Positions 9,308 through 18,606 of a stretch of DNA of 64,000 bases are shown here, piece after piece. The DNA lies in NCBI RefSeq assembly GCF_001307765.1, contig NZ_LKBA01000004.1, positions 310,001-374,000 of the forward strand, written 5' to 3'. The notes under the pieces are model-generated. The model was given only the letters and a program-made list of their open reading frames with translations. It was not told the DNA's origin and did no database searches. Position 1 is the first letter of the stretch; each line of letters begins with the position of its first letter. This DNA comes from Aliiroseovarius crassostreae. GTDB lineage: Bacteria > Pseudomonadota > Alphaproteobacteria > Rhodobacterales > Rhodobacteraceae. Both the position numbers and the translations under genes were made by a program.

Positions 9308-9401
9308 GCCGCGATGCTTTGGCCTTTTGCTACGGGTTTTCCTCAATGGTGCTTTGCCATTGGGCCGGATAGGCTGACTGCGAATCTCACAGGAGCATGT
9401 G

Positions 9402-12284
9402 ATGGAATCGGTTTTGGTATTGATTGCATTGATTTATGGATTGGGCCTGCCGGTGGGTGTGGTCTATCTGCTGGTCAGAACTGCACGTCTGGGACGCGAG
9501 AACATTGATCTCGGCCTCCGCGTTCGGTCTGCTGAACAGCAGTTGGAGGCGCTGGAGAGCAGGGCGCAGAACGACCCCCTGGAGGGGGGAACAGCCGCGA
9601 CCGGGCAGCCCCGTCAAGCCGGATTGCAAGAGGCGACTCCCGGTTCAACAGTCAAGCCACAGTCTGCATCTGGACCCGCATCAGAGACCACATCACAGGC
9701 TGCATCACGGGCTCCCTGGGGAGATCCCAAAGTGGCAGGGCGCGCCCCGGCGTCCGGTGCAACGCCTCCCTCACCCACCAAAGCTGCGCGTCAAACGGAC
9801 ACTGTAAAGCCGGGTCTGCCCGCGCAAAAACCTGCCCCGCGCACGCCTTCGGCCTTTGACCGGATGATGGGGCAGCTGGGCAGCTGGCTTGTGCAGAACT
9901 GGGTCTATGCCGTGGCCGCGGTGTCGCTGGCGCTGGCCGGGATTTTCCTTGTGCAATACGGGATCGAAGCCGGGCTGTTGCCGCCCACCGCACGGGTGCT
10001 GGCCGCCCTTGGTTTCGGTGCCCTGCTGATTGGCGCAGGTGAGTATCTGCGCAAACGCTGGGGGGACGGCGAAGACAGCCCCGCCGCCTTCCTGCCTTCT
10101 GTCTTTTCCGGGGCAGGGATCGTAACCCTGTTTGCCGGGCTTCTGGCCGCGCGCCACATGTATGATCTGATCGGGCCAACCACGTTGTTTGCCGGGCTGC
10201 TATTGGTTGCGGCCGGGGCCATTGTGCTGGGGTGGCTGACCGGGCCGCTTTTGTCCGTGCTGGGCATTGTCGGGGCTTTTGTCACCCCGTTTCTTCTTGG
10301 GGGAAGCTCTGACGCGTCTCCGGTGGTGGCCCATCTTGGGCTGGTCACGTTGGTGGGGCTGGCAATTGATACCTATCGCCGCTGGAAGTGGCTGTCGGCG
10401 CTGTCGATCATCCTGGGGCAGATCCTGCTGGTCGTGCTGGTGCGCTTTGCGGATGTGGACCCGGAATGGGTGATCGGCTCGGCGCTGATCTTGCCATTTG
10501 CCGCGGTGATCGTCATGGGGTGGCGCGTTCTGCCCCGCCTGCCGGGGGCGGCGCTTCTGCCACATCTGGTCACGACGAAATCGCTGCGCGGCCTGCCGCG
10601 TCGCATGCTGCTTTTGCAGGGGCTGATGGCGGCAAGTGTGGTCTGGCTGATGCTGTCCTCGACGGCTGGCAGCGCCGAGTTCTGGCTGTCGGTTGGGGCT
10701 TTGGCGCTCCTGTCCGGGGGGATGGCCATCTGGGCGCGGCGTTGTGTGGCGATGGAGGATCTGCCGATCCTGCCCGCCATCGGAATGCTGATCACCGCCG
10801 CGATGCAGCCCGTGCTCTACCTGGATGTCTGGCAGGCGTTCATCGTGCCGGTCGGACAGGGGGCCTTGGCAAACGGGATCGAGCGCGGGGTTGAGAGTGA
10901 CCTGCGTCTGGCCCCGGCCTATCTGCTTGCCCTCGCCGTGGGGGTGGGGATCATTGCCGCCTGGCGCAGCCTGACCAGCGATGGTCACAAACGTGTCTGG
11001 GCCTTTGCATCTGCCATCTTCGCCCCGGCCATGCTGGTGGTGCTGGAGCTGACATGGGTGCCTGCCAACCAGATCGGGGCCTTCCGCTGGGCGCTGGTGG
11101 TGCTGGCGGTGGCCGCGCTGATGGTGATCAAGCTGGAACGGTTTGCACGCGCCGGTGACAAGGACCGGATGCGGCTGTCGCTTGCCCTGATTTCGGCGCT
11201 TGGCCTGATCAGCTTTGCCCTGATGCTGGTGCTGTCGCCCTCGGCGCTGACCGTGGCGCTGGCGCTGACCGTGCTGGTCACGGTCGAGATTGACCGGCGG
11301 TTCGATCTGCCGCTGCTGGAATGGTTTGCCGTGGTTGGCACCATTCTGGTCTCGGCCCGGCTGGTGCTGGACCCGGGTCTGCCCTGGGCGGATGATGCGC
11401 CGATCCGCAGCGTGAGCTTCGCCTTTGCGGGGTCGATCCTGCCGCTGGCGGCGGCCTGGTGGCTCGGCAAGGACCGCAATCGGTTCAAGGCCCTGGTCAC
11501 GCTGGAAAGTGCCGCCCTGTCGCTGACGGCCATTTTTGCCGCCCTCTTGCTGGACCGTGCGATCGAAACGGCCACGGGTGTGCAATATGAACAGCATTGG
11601 GGCGATGGGCTGAATGCGCTGATCTGGATGCTGGTTGGCGCGGTGCAGCTGTGGCGGCTGCAACTGGGCGGGCGTTTGGCCACGCTGCGACTTGGTCTGG
11701 CGGCAATCTATGGCGTGTTGGCGCTTGGCTATCTGGCGCGTGCGCTGCTGGTGGACAACCCGTTCACCACCTATGGCGAGGTGATCCACGGCTGGCCGGG
11801 GCTGAGCACCCTTGGCGTGGCCTATGCGCTGCCCGCGTTGCTTTTGCTGGGCGTGGCGCGTGGGATGTCGCACCTGCCGGGAAAAGCCCGCCTTGGGTTC
11901 GCGCTTGGCGGGGCGGGGCTTCTGGCCTTCTGGGCCGTGGCCGAGATTGCCCATTTCTGGCGCGGCCCCGAACTTGCGGGCCAACCGATGCGCCAGCCTG
12001 AGCTTTACACCTACACGGTTGCCCTTCTGCTGGTCGGAGCGGGCCTGCTTTATCAGGCGATTGCACGCGGATCCGATCTGATGCGCCGGGTGGCCATGGG
12101 GGTGATCGCCCTGACCTCTGCCAAGGTTTTCCTGGTGGATGCGGCCGGGTTGGACGGGCTGATGCGGGTCTTTTCCTTCCTTGCGCTGGGCTTGTCGCTG
12201 GTGGCTCTGGCATGGCTCAACCGCTGGGCCGCAAACCGGGGGAAGGGTGACGGGGATGCTCCCAAACCGGGACCTGATCCGTGA
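9402..12284 (+). CDS. DUF2339 large polytopic membrane protein
   Basis: A 960-residue membrane protein. One N-terminal helix (VLVLIALIYGLGLPVGVVYLL) is followed by a coiled-coil-like segment (AEQQLEALESRA) and a long Ser/Pro/Ala-rich disordered linker to about residue 150. Then the first core block, VQNWVYAVAAVSLALAGIFLVQYG, opens more than 20 hydrophobic segments running to the C-terminus. This layout is typical of DUF2339. No transport or catalytic motif is recognised. The start is ATG 9402 behind ACAGGA. The stop overlaps the SDR-DoxX start as TGATG. The function is unknown. Confidence 0.88.
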   Translation: MESVLVLIALIYGLGLPVGVVYLLVRTARLGRENIDLGLRVRSAEQQLEALESRAQNDPLEGGTAATGQPRQAGLQEATPGSTVKPQSASGPASETTSQAASRAPWGDPKVAGRAPASGATPPSPTKAARQTDTVKPGLPAQKPAPRTPSAFDRMMGQLGSWLVQNWVYAVAAVSLALAGIFLVQYGIEAGLLPPTARVLAALGFGALLIGAGEYLRKRWGDGEDSPAAFLPSVFSGAGIVTLFAGLLAARHMYDLIGPTTLFAGLLLVAAGAIVLGWLTGPLLSVLGIVGAFVTPFLLGGSSDASPVVAHLGLVTLVGLAIDTYRRWKWLSALSIILGQILLVVLVRFADVDPEWVIGSALILPFAAVIVMGWRVLPRLPGAALLPHLVTTKSLRGLPRRMLLLQGLMAASVVWLMLSSTAGSAEFWLSVGALALLSGGMAIWARRCVAMEDLPILPAIGMLITAAMQPVLYLDVWQAFIVPVGQGALANGIERGVESDLRLAPAYLLALAVGVGIIAAWRSLTSDGHKRVWAFASAIFAPAMLVVLELTWVPANQIGAFRWALVVLAVAALMVIKLERFARAGDKDRMRLSLALISALGLISFALMLVLSPSALTVALALTVLVTVEIDRRFDLPLLEWFAVVGTILVSARLVLDPGLPWADDAPIRSVSFAFAGSILPLAAAWWLGKDRNRFKALVTLESAALSLTAIFAALLLDRAIETATGVQYEQHWGDGLNALIWMLVGAVQLWRLQLGGRLATLRLGLAAIYGVLALGYLARALLVDNPFTTYGEVIHGWPGLSTLGVAYALPALLLLGVARGMSHLPGKARLGFALGGAGLLAFWAVAEIAHFWRGPELAGQPMRQPELYTYTVALLLVGAGLLYQAIARGSDLMRRVAMGVIALTSAKVFLVDAAGLDGLMRVFSFLALGLSLVALAWLNRWAANRGKGDGDAPKPGPDP

Positions 12285-13591
12285 TGCGCCAAGACCGGAG
12301 GCGGGTTCTGGTATTGGGGGCGTATGGGCTGATCGGCGCGCATATTGCCCGCCACCTCAGCGCCGCGGGCTATCAGGTGACCGGGCTGGGGCGCAACCGC
12401 GCAACCGCGCAGCGCATCCTGCCGGATCTGGCGTGGCAGATTGCCGATTTGCGGGATCTGACGGCGCCATCCGACTGGGCTGATCTGCTAGAAGACTGTG
12501 ACGCGGTGGTGAATTGTGCCGGCGCGTTGCAGGATGGTGGCGAAGATGACCTGTCGGCGGTGCATCACAGGATGCTTGCCGCGTTGTCTGAGGCAACCGC
12601 GCGCCATGATGTATCCATTGTGCAGATCTCTGCCGCCGGGGTGTGCCCGGATGCCAGCACCGCCTTTTTCCGGTCAAAAGCGGCTGGGGATGCGGCTCTT
12701 CTCGCCTCGGCCGCCCCGGTCTGGATCCTGCGCCCCGGTCTGGTCATCGCGCAGCAGGCCTATGGCGGCACCATGCTCTTGCGGATGCTCGCGGCGGTGC
12801 CGTTTGTGCAGCCGCTGGCCCTTGGTAAAACGCCGGTGCAATCTGTTGGCATTGACGATCTTGCCCGTGCGGTTGAGGCCGCACTGGCCGGGGAATTGCC
12901 CGAGGGGGAGGTGTTTGATCTGGTTGAAGACACGCCTCGTCCTTTGCGCGAGGTTGTTGCGGCCCATCGAAGCTGGCTGGGCTTCCCGCCCGCCCGAATG
13001 TCGCTGCCCGTGCCTGCGATCCTGCTTCCTCTGGTCGGGCGTTGTGCCGATGGCCTCGGGCGGCTGGGCTGGCGTTCGCCCCTGCGCAGCACCGCCCTTG
13101 AGGTTCTGAAAGACGGGATCACTGGCGATCCGGCGGCCTTTCAGGCGGCGGGTGGGACGGTTGCCTCCTTGCCTGCGGTTCTGGCGTCGATACCGGTCGG
13201 GGCAGAGCACCGGATGCAGGCGCGCCTGTCGCTGCTGATGCCTGTCCTTCTGGTGGGCCTGTCGCTTTTCTGGATTGTGTCCGGTGTGATGGGGGTGGTT
13301 TCTCTGACCGCGGCGGCACAGGTTCTGACCGATGCGGGGTGGGCGCTGTGGCCCGCGAAGCTCTCCGTTCTTTTCTGGGCGGTGGTTGATGTAGCACTGG
13401 GGATGGCGCTTTGGGTCCGGCGCTGGGCCGGGCTGGCCTGTTGGGGGATGATTTCCGTCAGTGTGATCTATCTGCTCTCGGCAAGTTTTGTCACCCCAGA
13501 GCTTTGGGTCGATCCGCTGGGGCCGCTGGTCAAGGTGATCCCGGTGATTCTGGCCGCGCTGACCCTGCGGGTGATGTTGGAGAGCCGCTGA
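12284..13591 (+). CDS. SDR-family NAD(P)-binding protein fused to DoxX-like membrane domain
   Basis: A 435-residue two-domain protein. Residues 1-290 are an extended/atypical short-chain reductase fold with the nucleotide loop LGAYGLIGAHIARHL, NCAGAL and a late VFDLVEDTPRPL segment typical of complex-I-NDUFA9-like proteins. From about residue 305 there are four hydrophobic helices of the DoxX-like type (LSLLMPVLLVGLSLFWIVSG onwards). Similar fusions are found in other proteobacteria; their substrate is unknown. Start and stop overlap both neighbours by one base (TGATG), so the DUF2339, SDR-DoxX and DUF2269 proteins are probably co-translated. Confidence 0.85.
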   Translation: MRQDRRRVLVLGAYGLIGAHIARHLSAAGYQVTGLGRNRATAQRILPDLAWQIADLRDLTAPSDWADLLEDCDAVVNCAGALQDGGEDDLSAVHHRMLAALSEATARHDVSIVQISAAGVCPDASTAFFRSKAAGDAALLASAAPVWILRPGLVIAQQAYGGTMLLRMLAAVPFVQPLALGKTPVQSVGIDDLARAVEAALAGELPEGEVFDLVEDTPRPLREVVAAHRSWLGFPPARMSLPVPAILLPLVGRCADGLGRLGWRSPLRSTALEVLKDGITGDPAAFQAAGGTVASLPAVLASIPVGAEHRMQARLSLLMPVLLVGLSLFWIVSGVMGVVSLTAAAQVLTDAGWALWPAKLSVLFWAVVDVALGMALWVRRWAGLACWGMISVSVIYLLSASFVTPELWVDPLGPLVKVIPVILAALTLRVMLESR

Positions 13592-14076
13592 TGGAAGGTG
13601 TGGTGGACGGGCTGCTATTGCTGCGATGGGCCCATATCCTTGGGGCCACGGTGCTGATGGGCACGGGGGCGGGGATTGCGTTTTTCATGGTGATTGCCCA
13701 GCGGTCGCGGGACCCGGCCCTGATTGCCCATGTGGCGGGGATCGTGGTGTTGGCCGACATGGTCTTCACCGCGACCGCTGCGGTGGTGCAACCGATCACC
13801 GGCATGTTTTTGGCATGGGGATTGGGGTGGAGCCTGTGGGAGCCATGGTTGCTGACCGGTATCGGGCTTTATCTTTTTGTTGGCCTGTTCTGGCTGCCGG
13901 TGGTCTGGATCCAGATCCGGCTGCGGGATTTGGCGAAGGGGGCTGCGCGGGAAGGGGCAGAGCTGCCGGACCAATACCACCGCCTTTATCGCATCTGGTT
14001 TACCTGTGGCTGGCCCGCTTTTGTGGCGATGCTGGCGATTTTCTGGGTGATGCTGGCGCGGCCTGACTTGTGGTGA
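13591..14076 (+). CDS. DUF2269 family integral membrane protein
   Basis: A 161-residue protein with four hydrophobic helices, beginning LLLLRWAHILGATVLMGTGAG, the DUF2269 signature, with a conserved histidine in the first helix. A basic loop (RLRDLAKGAAREGAELP) separates helices three and four. ATG 13591 overlaps the SDR-DoxX stop by one base. It ends the membrane operon, and a family 1 repeat starts immediately after its stop codon. The function is unknown. Confidence 0.85.
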   Translation: MEGVVDGLLLLRWAHILGATVLMGTGAGIAFFMVIAQRSRDPALIAHVAGIVVLADMVFTATAAVVQPITGMFLAWGLGWSLWEPWLLTGIGLYLFVGLFWLPVVWIQIRLRDLAKGAAREGAELPDQYHRLYRIWFTCGWPAFVAMLAIFWVMLARPDLW

Positions 14077-14134
14077 AAGGGGCGCTGCCCCTCGGACTGC
14101 GTCCTCACCCCGAGGTATTTTTCGCAAGAAAAAG
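14077..14134. repeat. family 1 dispersed repeat, single arm
   Basis: A GGGGCGCTGCCCC hairpin, then CACCCCGAGGTATTTTT and GCAAGAAAAA. It starts immediately after the DUF2269 stop and may act as terminator for both that gene and the convergent haemoglobin gene. Confidence 0.7.
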
Positions 14135-14140
14135 ACGCTG

Positions 14141-14575
14141 TCAGAACAGGCTGGGCGGGGTGGATTTTGGCCGGTGGAGGTCTTCGATACCCAACCGCAG
14201 CCCACGCCCGATCCGGTGGGCCAGTGCAATCCATGGGCGGGCGGTTTGCGGGGCAAGCTCTTCGGTGACCACCTCTTCGAACAGCGCAAGCCACGGGTCG
14301 AAATGCTCTGCCATCACATTGCCCGCCTGCATATGGGCGCGCATCGGGTTGCCGTCATAGCCCGGCTCGCGCAGGATGGCCCCGCGCCAGAACCGTGAAA
14401 TCAGCGCGATATGGTCCTGCCATTCCGGATCCCCGGTGCCAACATGGCCGTTGAAGATCGGACCCAGTTCGGGGTGGGTGCGGATCCGGGCGTAAAACCG
14501 GGTCAGCACCTGATCGATCTCTTCCCCTGTGATGTCGAAAAGCTGCATTGGGTTGGGCATGGTGGGGTTGGGCAT
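14141..14575 (-). CDS. group III truncated haemoglobin
   Basis: A 144-residue haem protein of the truncated (2/2) globin type. It has the group III-like opening EEIDQVLTRFYARIRTHPELGPIFNG, with tyrosine and phenylalanine in the distal pocket, then DPEWQDHIALISRFWRGAIL and PMRAHMQAGNVMAEHFDPWLALFEE, where H in EHFDPW is the likely proximal ligand region. Such globins bind O2 or NO and are linked to redox protection. The N-terminus MPNPTMPNPMQLF offers three ATGs, at 14575, 14560 and 14548; the true start is uncertain. Confidence 0.88.
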   Translation of the reverse strand: MPNPTMPNPMQLFDITGEEIDQVLTRFYARIRTHPELGPIFNGHVGTGDPEWQDHIALISRFWRGAILREPGYDGNPMRAHMQAGNVMAEHFDPWLALFEEVVTEELAPQTARPWIALAHRIGRGLRLGIEDLHRPKSTPPSLF

Positions 14576-14762
14576 CGTGAGGGTCCGGGTTTTGTCTGGG
14601 TTTCCTGACTAAATTAGTCGGGTCGCGGCGGGCTGCCAAGCGGTGAAAGCAGGACAATTGCGCGCAGGGTGCCATGGTATCATGGCTTTACGAAGCCCGC
14701 ACGCGGCCCTATAACGCCCCCATGATGCACCATCAGGCGATCATCATTATTCGAATTATCTG

Positions 14763-14790
14763 CCCGGCGCTCGCGAACTGAGACGCCGGG
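14763..14790 (+). other. hairpin in the ileS leader
   Basis: A perfect 7-bp stem, CCCGGCG/CGCCGGG, with a 14-base loop, lying about 70 bases before the ileS start. There is no T-box sequence and no run of T after it, so it is not an attenuator I recognise. The rest of 14576-14861 shows no gene. Confidence 0.35.
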
Positions 14791-14861
14791 ACAAGGCGTA
14801 TGGACCTGCCGCGCCGCTCCTTCCCCAGACAGACGAACAGTTTCCGAAAAGGACCGGACAC

Positions 14862-17771
14862 ATGTGTGCCGACACCCCAGAATACAAAGACACCCTGAGC
14901 CTTCCCGAAACCGATTTCCCGATGCGTGCAGGCCTGCCCAAGCGCGAGCCGGGCTGGCTTGATCGTTGGAACGAGATCGGCGTCTATGATCGTCTGCGCG
15001 AGAAGGGCAAGGCCGAAAATCGCCCGCCCTTCGTGCTGCATGACGGCCCCCCCTATGCCAACGGCCACCTGCATATCGGCCACGCGCTGAACAAGATCCT
15101 CAAGGACATGATCGTGCGCTCGCACCAGATGATGGGATATGATGCGCGGTATGTGCCGGGCTGGGATTGCCACGGTCTGCCGATCGAATGGAAGATCGAA
15201 GAGCAATACCGCAAGAAGGGCAAGAACAAGGACGATGTGGATGTCGTCGACTTCCGTCAGGAATGCCGCAAGTTCGCCGAGGGCTGGATCGACATCCAGC
15301 GCGAAGAATTCAAGCGGCTGGGCATCACCGGCAATTGGGCTGACCCCTATCTGACCATGAATTTCCATGCGGAAGCGGTGATTGCCGAGGAATTCATGAA
15401 GTTCCTGATGAACGGCACGCTTTATCAGGGGTCCAAACCCGTGATGTGGTCGCCGGTCGAAAAGACCGCGCTGGCCGAGGCCGAGATCGAGTATCACGAT
15501 CATAAATCGCACACGATCTGGGTGCCGTTCTCGTTTGCCAAGGCCGAAGGTGATCTGGCCGGGGCCCGCGTGGTGATCTGGACCACCACCCCCTGGACGA
15601 TCCCGTCGAACAAGGCGGTCGCCTATAACGATAAGGTGGCCTATGGGCTTTACCGCGTTGATGCGACCGAAGAGGAAAGCTGGACCAATCCGGGCGACCT
15701 CTACCTCTTTGCGGACACGCTGGCTGAGGATGCACTGGGCAAGTCCCGCGTGACCGGGTTCACCCGCGTGCGGGATGTGGCGGCCAGCGAGTTTGCAGGC
15801 GCAATCCTCAAACACCCCTTTGCCGGCCTCGACGGCGCAGACGGCTTCTGGGACTATGACGTGCCGATGATTGATGGCGATCACGTGACGGACGATGCCG
15901 GGACCGGTTTTGTGCACACCGCGCCCAGCCACGGTGCTGATGACTATGAATGTTTCGTCAAGCGCAACTGGATCGACCGGATGACCCATAATGTGGGTGA
16001 GGAATCGGAGTTCCTGCCCCATGTGCCGTTCTTTGCAGGCCTTCAGGTCTTTGACCGCAAGGGCAAAGAGGGCAAGGCCAACAACGCCGTGATCGCCAAA
16101 CTGGTTGAGGCCGGTGGCATCATCGCCCGTGGCCGCGTGACGCACAGCTATCCGCATTCGTGGCGTTCGAAAGCGCCGATCGTGTTCCGTAACACGCCGC
16201 AGTGGTTTGCATCCGTGGACCGCGAGGTTGGTGACGGGCAGGACGAGATGGGCAAAACCATCCGCACCCGCGCGCTCAATTCAATCGACAAGCTTGTGAA
16301 ATGGTGGCCGCAGGCGGGCCGCAACCGCCTCTATTCGATGATCGAAGCGCGTCCTGACTGGGTGCTGTCGCGTCAACGTGCCTGGGGTGTGCCGCTGACC
16401 TGTTTCGTGAAAAAAGGCGCGTTGCCGACGGACCCGGATTTCCTGCTGCGTGATGCTGAGGTGAACGCGCGGATTTCGGCGGCGTTTGAGGCCGAAGGGG
16501 CTGACGCCTGGTATAAGCAGGGCGCCAAGGAAGCCTTTATCGGCAATGCGGCAGACCCGGCGGAATATGAGCAGGTCTTCGACGTGCTCGACGTATGGTT
16601 TGACAGTGGCTCGACCCACTCCTTTGTGCTGCGCGACCGCGAAGATGGCGCTGAGGATGGCATTGCTGACGTGTATCTGGAAGGCACCGACCAGCACCGC
16701 GGTTGGTTCCACTCGTCGCTGCTGCAGGCCTGTGGCACGAAAGGCCGCGCGCCCTATAAGAACGTGATCACCCACGGGTTCACGCTGGATGCGAAGGGCA
16801 TGAAAATGTCCAAATCACTGGGCAACACCATCGCGCCGGAACAGGTGATCAAGCAATATGGTGCGGATATCCTGCGCCTGTGGGTCGCGCAATCGGACTA
16901 CTCGGTGGATCTGCGCATCGGGGACGAGATCCTGAAAGGTGTGGCCGACAGCTATCGCCGCCTGCGCAACACGATGCGTTTCATGCTGGGCAACCTGCAT
17001 GGGTTTGATGAGGGAGAGCGCGTGGATGTGGCAGATATGCCCGAGCTGGAACGCTGGGTGCTGCACCGTCTGGCGGAACTCGATCACACCGTGCGCGCAG
17101 GCTACAAGACGTTCGATTTCCAGGGCGTGTTCTCGGCCGTGTTCAACTTTGCCACCGTGGATCTGTCGAGCTTCTATTTCGACATCCGCAAAGACGCGCT
17201 TTATTGCGACGGCGAAGACAGTCTGAACCGCCGTGCCGCGCGCACCGTGCTGGACATCCTGTTCCACCGCCTGACCACCTGGCTCGCGCCGGTCCTGTGT
17301 TTCACCATGGAAGAGGTCTGGCTGGAACGCTTCCCGGGGGATGACAGCTCGGTCCACATGATCGACCTGCCGGACACGCCCGCCGATTGGCTGGATGAGC
17401 CGCTGGCTGCAAAATGGGCCGGTATCCGCCGCGTGCGCCGCGTGGTCACCGCCGCGCTGGAAATCCAGCGCCGCGACAAGGTGATCGGCGCGTCACTGGA
17501 GGCGGCGCCGGTGGTGCATGTGCGGGACGCTGATGTGCTGGATGCGCTGAAAACCGTGACGTTTGAAGATGTGGCCATCACCTCGCAGATCGTGCTGACA
17601 CATGACCCGCTGCCCGCCGAAGCCTTCCGCCTGCCGGAAGTCGAGGGCGTGGGCGTGGTGTTTGAAAAAGCCGCGGGCGAGAAATGCGGCCGCTGCTGGA
17701 AGATCCTGCCGGATGTGGGCAAACATGACCATCCAGACACCTGTGGCCGCTGCAACAGTGCGCTGGGGTGA
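14862..17771 (+). CDS. ileS: isoleucine--tRNA ligase
   Basis: A 969-residue class I synthetase that charges tRNA-Ile. HIGH is at residues 71-74 (NGHLHIGHAL) and KMSKS at 648-652 (KGMKMSKSLGN). The editing (CP1) domain lies between them (VIWTTTPWTIPSNKA, DAGTGFVHTAPSHGADDYE). A C-terminal zinc ribbon (CGRCWKILPD...CGRCNSALG, about 942-967) marks the bacterial type. The start is ATG 14862 behind AAAAGGA. It is a single gene with its own terminator. Confidence 0.97.
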   Translation: MCADTPEYKDTLSLPETDFPMRAGLPKREPGWLDRWNEIGVYDRLREKGKAENRPPFVLHDGPPYANGHLHIGHALNKILKDMIVRSHQMMGYDARYVPGWDCHGLPIEWKIEEQYRKKGKNKDDVDVVDFRQECRKFAEGWIDIQREEFKRLGITGNWADPYLTMNFHAEAVIAEEFMKFLMNGTLYQGSKPVMWSPVEKTALAEAEIEYHDHKSHTIWVPFSFAKAEGDLAGARVVIWTTTPWTIPSNKAVAYNDKVAYGLYRVDATEEESWTNPGDLYLFADTLAEDALGKSRVTGFTRVRDVAASEFAGAILKHPFAGLDGADGFWDYDVPMIDGDHVTDDAGTGFVHTAPSHGADDYECFVKRNWIDRMTHNVGEESEFLPHVPFFAGLQVFDRKGKEGKANNAVIAKLVEAGGIIARGRVTHSYPHSWRSKAPIVFRNTPQWFASVDREVGDGQDEMGKTIRTRALNSIDKLVKWWPQAGRNRLYSMIEARPDWVLSRQRAWGVPLTCFVKKGALPTDPDFLLRDAEVNARISAAFEAEGADAWYKQGAKEAFIGNAADPAEYEQVFDVLDVWFDSGSTHSFVLRDREDGAEDGIADVYLEGTDQHRGWFHSSLLQACGTKGRAPYKNVITHGFTLDAKGMKMSKSLGNTIAPEQVIKQYGADILRLWVAQSDYSVDLRIGDEILKGVADSYRRLRNTMRFMLGNLHGFDEGERVDVADMPELERWVLHRLAELDHTVRAGYKTFDFQGVFSAVFNFATVDLSSFYFDIRKDALYCDGEDSLNRRAARTVLDILFHRLTTWLAPVLCFTMEEVWLERFPGDDSSVHMIDLPDTPADWLDEPLAAKWAGIRRVRRVVTAALEIQRRDKVIGASLEAAPVVHVRDADVLDALKTVTFEDVAITSQIVLTHDPLPAEAFRLPEVEGVGVVFEKAAGEKCGRCWKILPDVGKHDHPDTCGRCNSALG

Positions 17772-17792
17772 TTGTTGCCATCTGACACAATC

Positions 17793-17820
17793 AAGGGCGT
17801 GCTGCGGCGCGCCCTTTTTT
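17793..17820 (+). terminator. Rho-independent terminator of ileS
   Basis: A stem AAGGGCG/CGCCCTT with a 10-base loop and a T6 run, 22 bases after the ileS stop. Confidence 0.75.
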
Positions 17821-17900
17821 ATTGCCTGTTATGGCCTTTCATTGTCGTGCGGAGCCGCGCTTGCGGCGCGGCACTTTTGAAAGCTCACGTCGTGAGCCGG

Positions 17901-18045
17901 TTGGGGGCGCTGCCCCCGGCCCATCTTCCAGATGGGCTCCCCCCGAAGTATTTTGAGCAAGAAGAAGATCTGCGCCCTCATTTTCTGGTCAGAAATATCC
18001 TGGGGTGAGGGTGCCCTCGAAGAGGGGGCGAGGGGCAAAGCCTCT
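17901..18045. repeat. family 1 dispersed repeat, two inverted arms
   Basis: The left arm has GGGGGCGCTGCCCCC and CCCCGAAGTATTT with GCAAGAAGAAGA. After a short spacer the right arm reads AGAAATATCCTGGGGTGA and ends GCGAGGGGCAAAGCCTCT. The two arms form a large imperfect palindrome. It fills most of the ileS-ogt gap (17772-18096). Confidence 0.7.
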
Positions 18046-18096
18046 ATTCGCAAGCTTCGGATTGCTGATGGCGGTTTTGTAGGGCAGGGTGGGGGC

Positions 18097-18555
18097 ATGT
18101 TGCAGATCACATGTCCTTCTCCGGTCGGCCCGCTTGTTGTTACAGAAGAAAGCGGAGCGATCACACGGCTGACCTGGGGAGAGGCTCCTGACCAGGGGGT
18201 GAGCCCGCTGTTGCGAGAGGCGCAGGCGCAGCTTGTCTCTTATTTCGACGGGCGGCTGCGTCAATTCGATTTGCCCCTGCGTGTCAGGGGATCTGACTTT
18301 CAGCGGGCGGTTTGTGCGGCCATGTCGTCCATCCCTTATGGCGAGACCATGACCTATGGCGAAATTGCTGCGCTGACCGGCAATTCCGCGCAGGCGATCG
18401 GAAATGCCTGTGGCGCCAACCCGATCCCGATCCTCATTCCCTGCCATCGCGTGCTGGGGGCCGGTGGCAGGCTTGTCGGGTTTTCCGGCGCGGGCGGGAT
18501 TGAGACAAAAGTTCAGCTGTTGCGTCTTGAAGGTGCTGCGGGATTGCTTATCTGA
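18097..18555 (+). CDS. ogt: methylated-DNA--[protein]-cysteine S-methyltransferase
   Basis: A 152-residue suicide repair protein that takes the methyl group from O6-methylguanine. The acceptor cysteine is C116 in PILIPCHRVLGAGG. The DNA-binding helix SDFQRAVCAAMSSIPYGETMTYGEIA and the late GFSGAGGIETKVQLLRLEG block are both present. ATG 18097 is preceded by GGTGGGGG and gives the normal N-terminus; longer readings run into the repeat. There is no Ada regulatory domain, so Ogt is the better name. Confidence 0.93.
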   Translation: MLQITCPSPVGPLVVTEESGAITRLTWGEAPDQGVSPLLREAQAQLVSYFDGRLRQFDLPLRVRGSDFQRAVCAAMSSIPYGETMTYGEIAALTGNSAQAIGNACGANPIPILIPCHRVLGAGGRLVGFSGAGGIETKVQLLRLEGAAGLLI

Positions 18556-18606
18556 TCTCTTTGGCCTGCGTATAAAGACGGGCAGATGGGGAAGACAGGA
18601 GTGATC

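Noticed and set aside
9652-12213. Long minus-strand frames (up to 594 residues) across the DUF2339 gene
   Set aside because: They are Gln/Arg/His/Pro-rich, as expected from reading a GC-rich membrane gene backwards; no family resemblance and no ribosome sites.
14733-16157. A 474-codon minus-strand frame inside ileS
   Set aside because: An antisense shadow of a confirmed synthetase gene with intact motifs on the plus strand.
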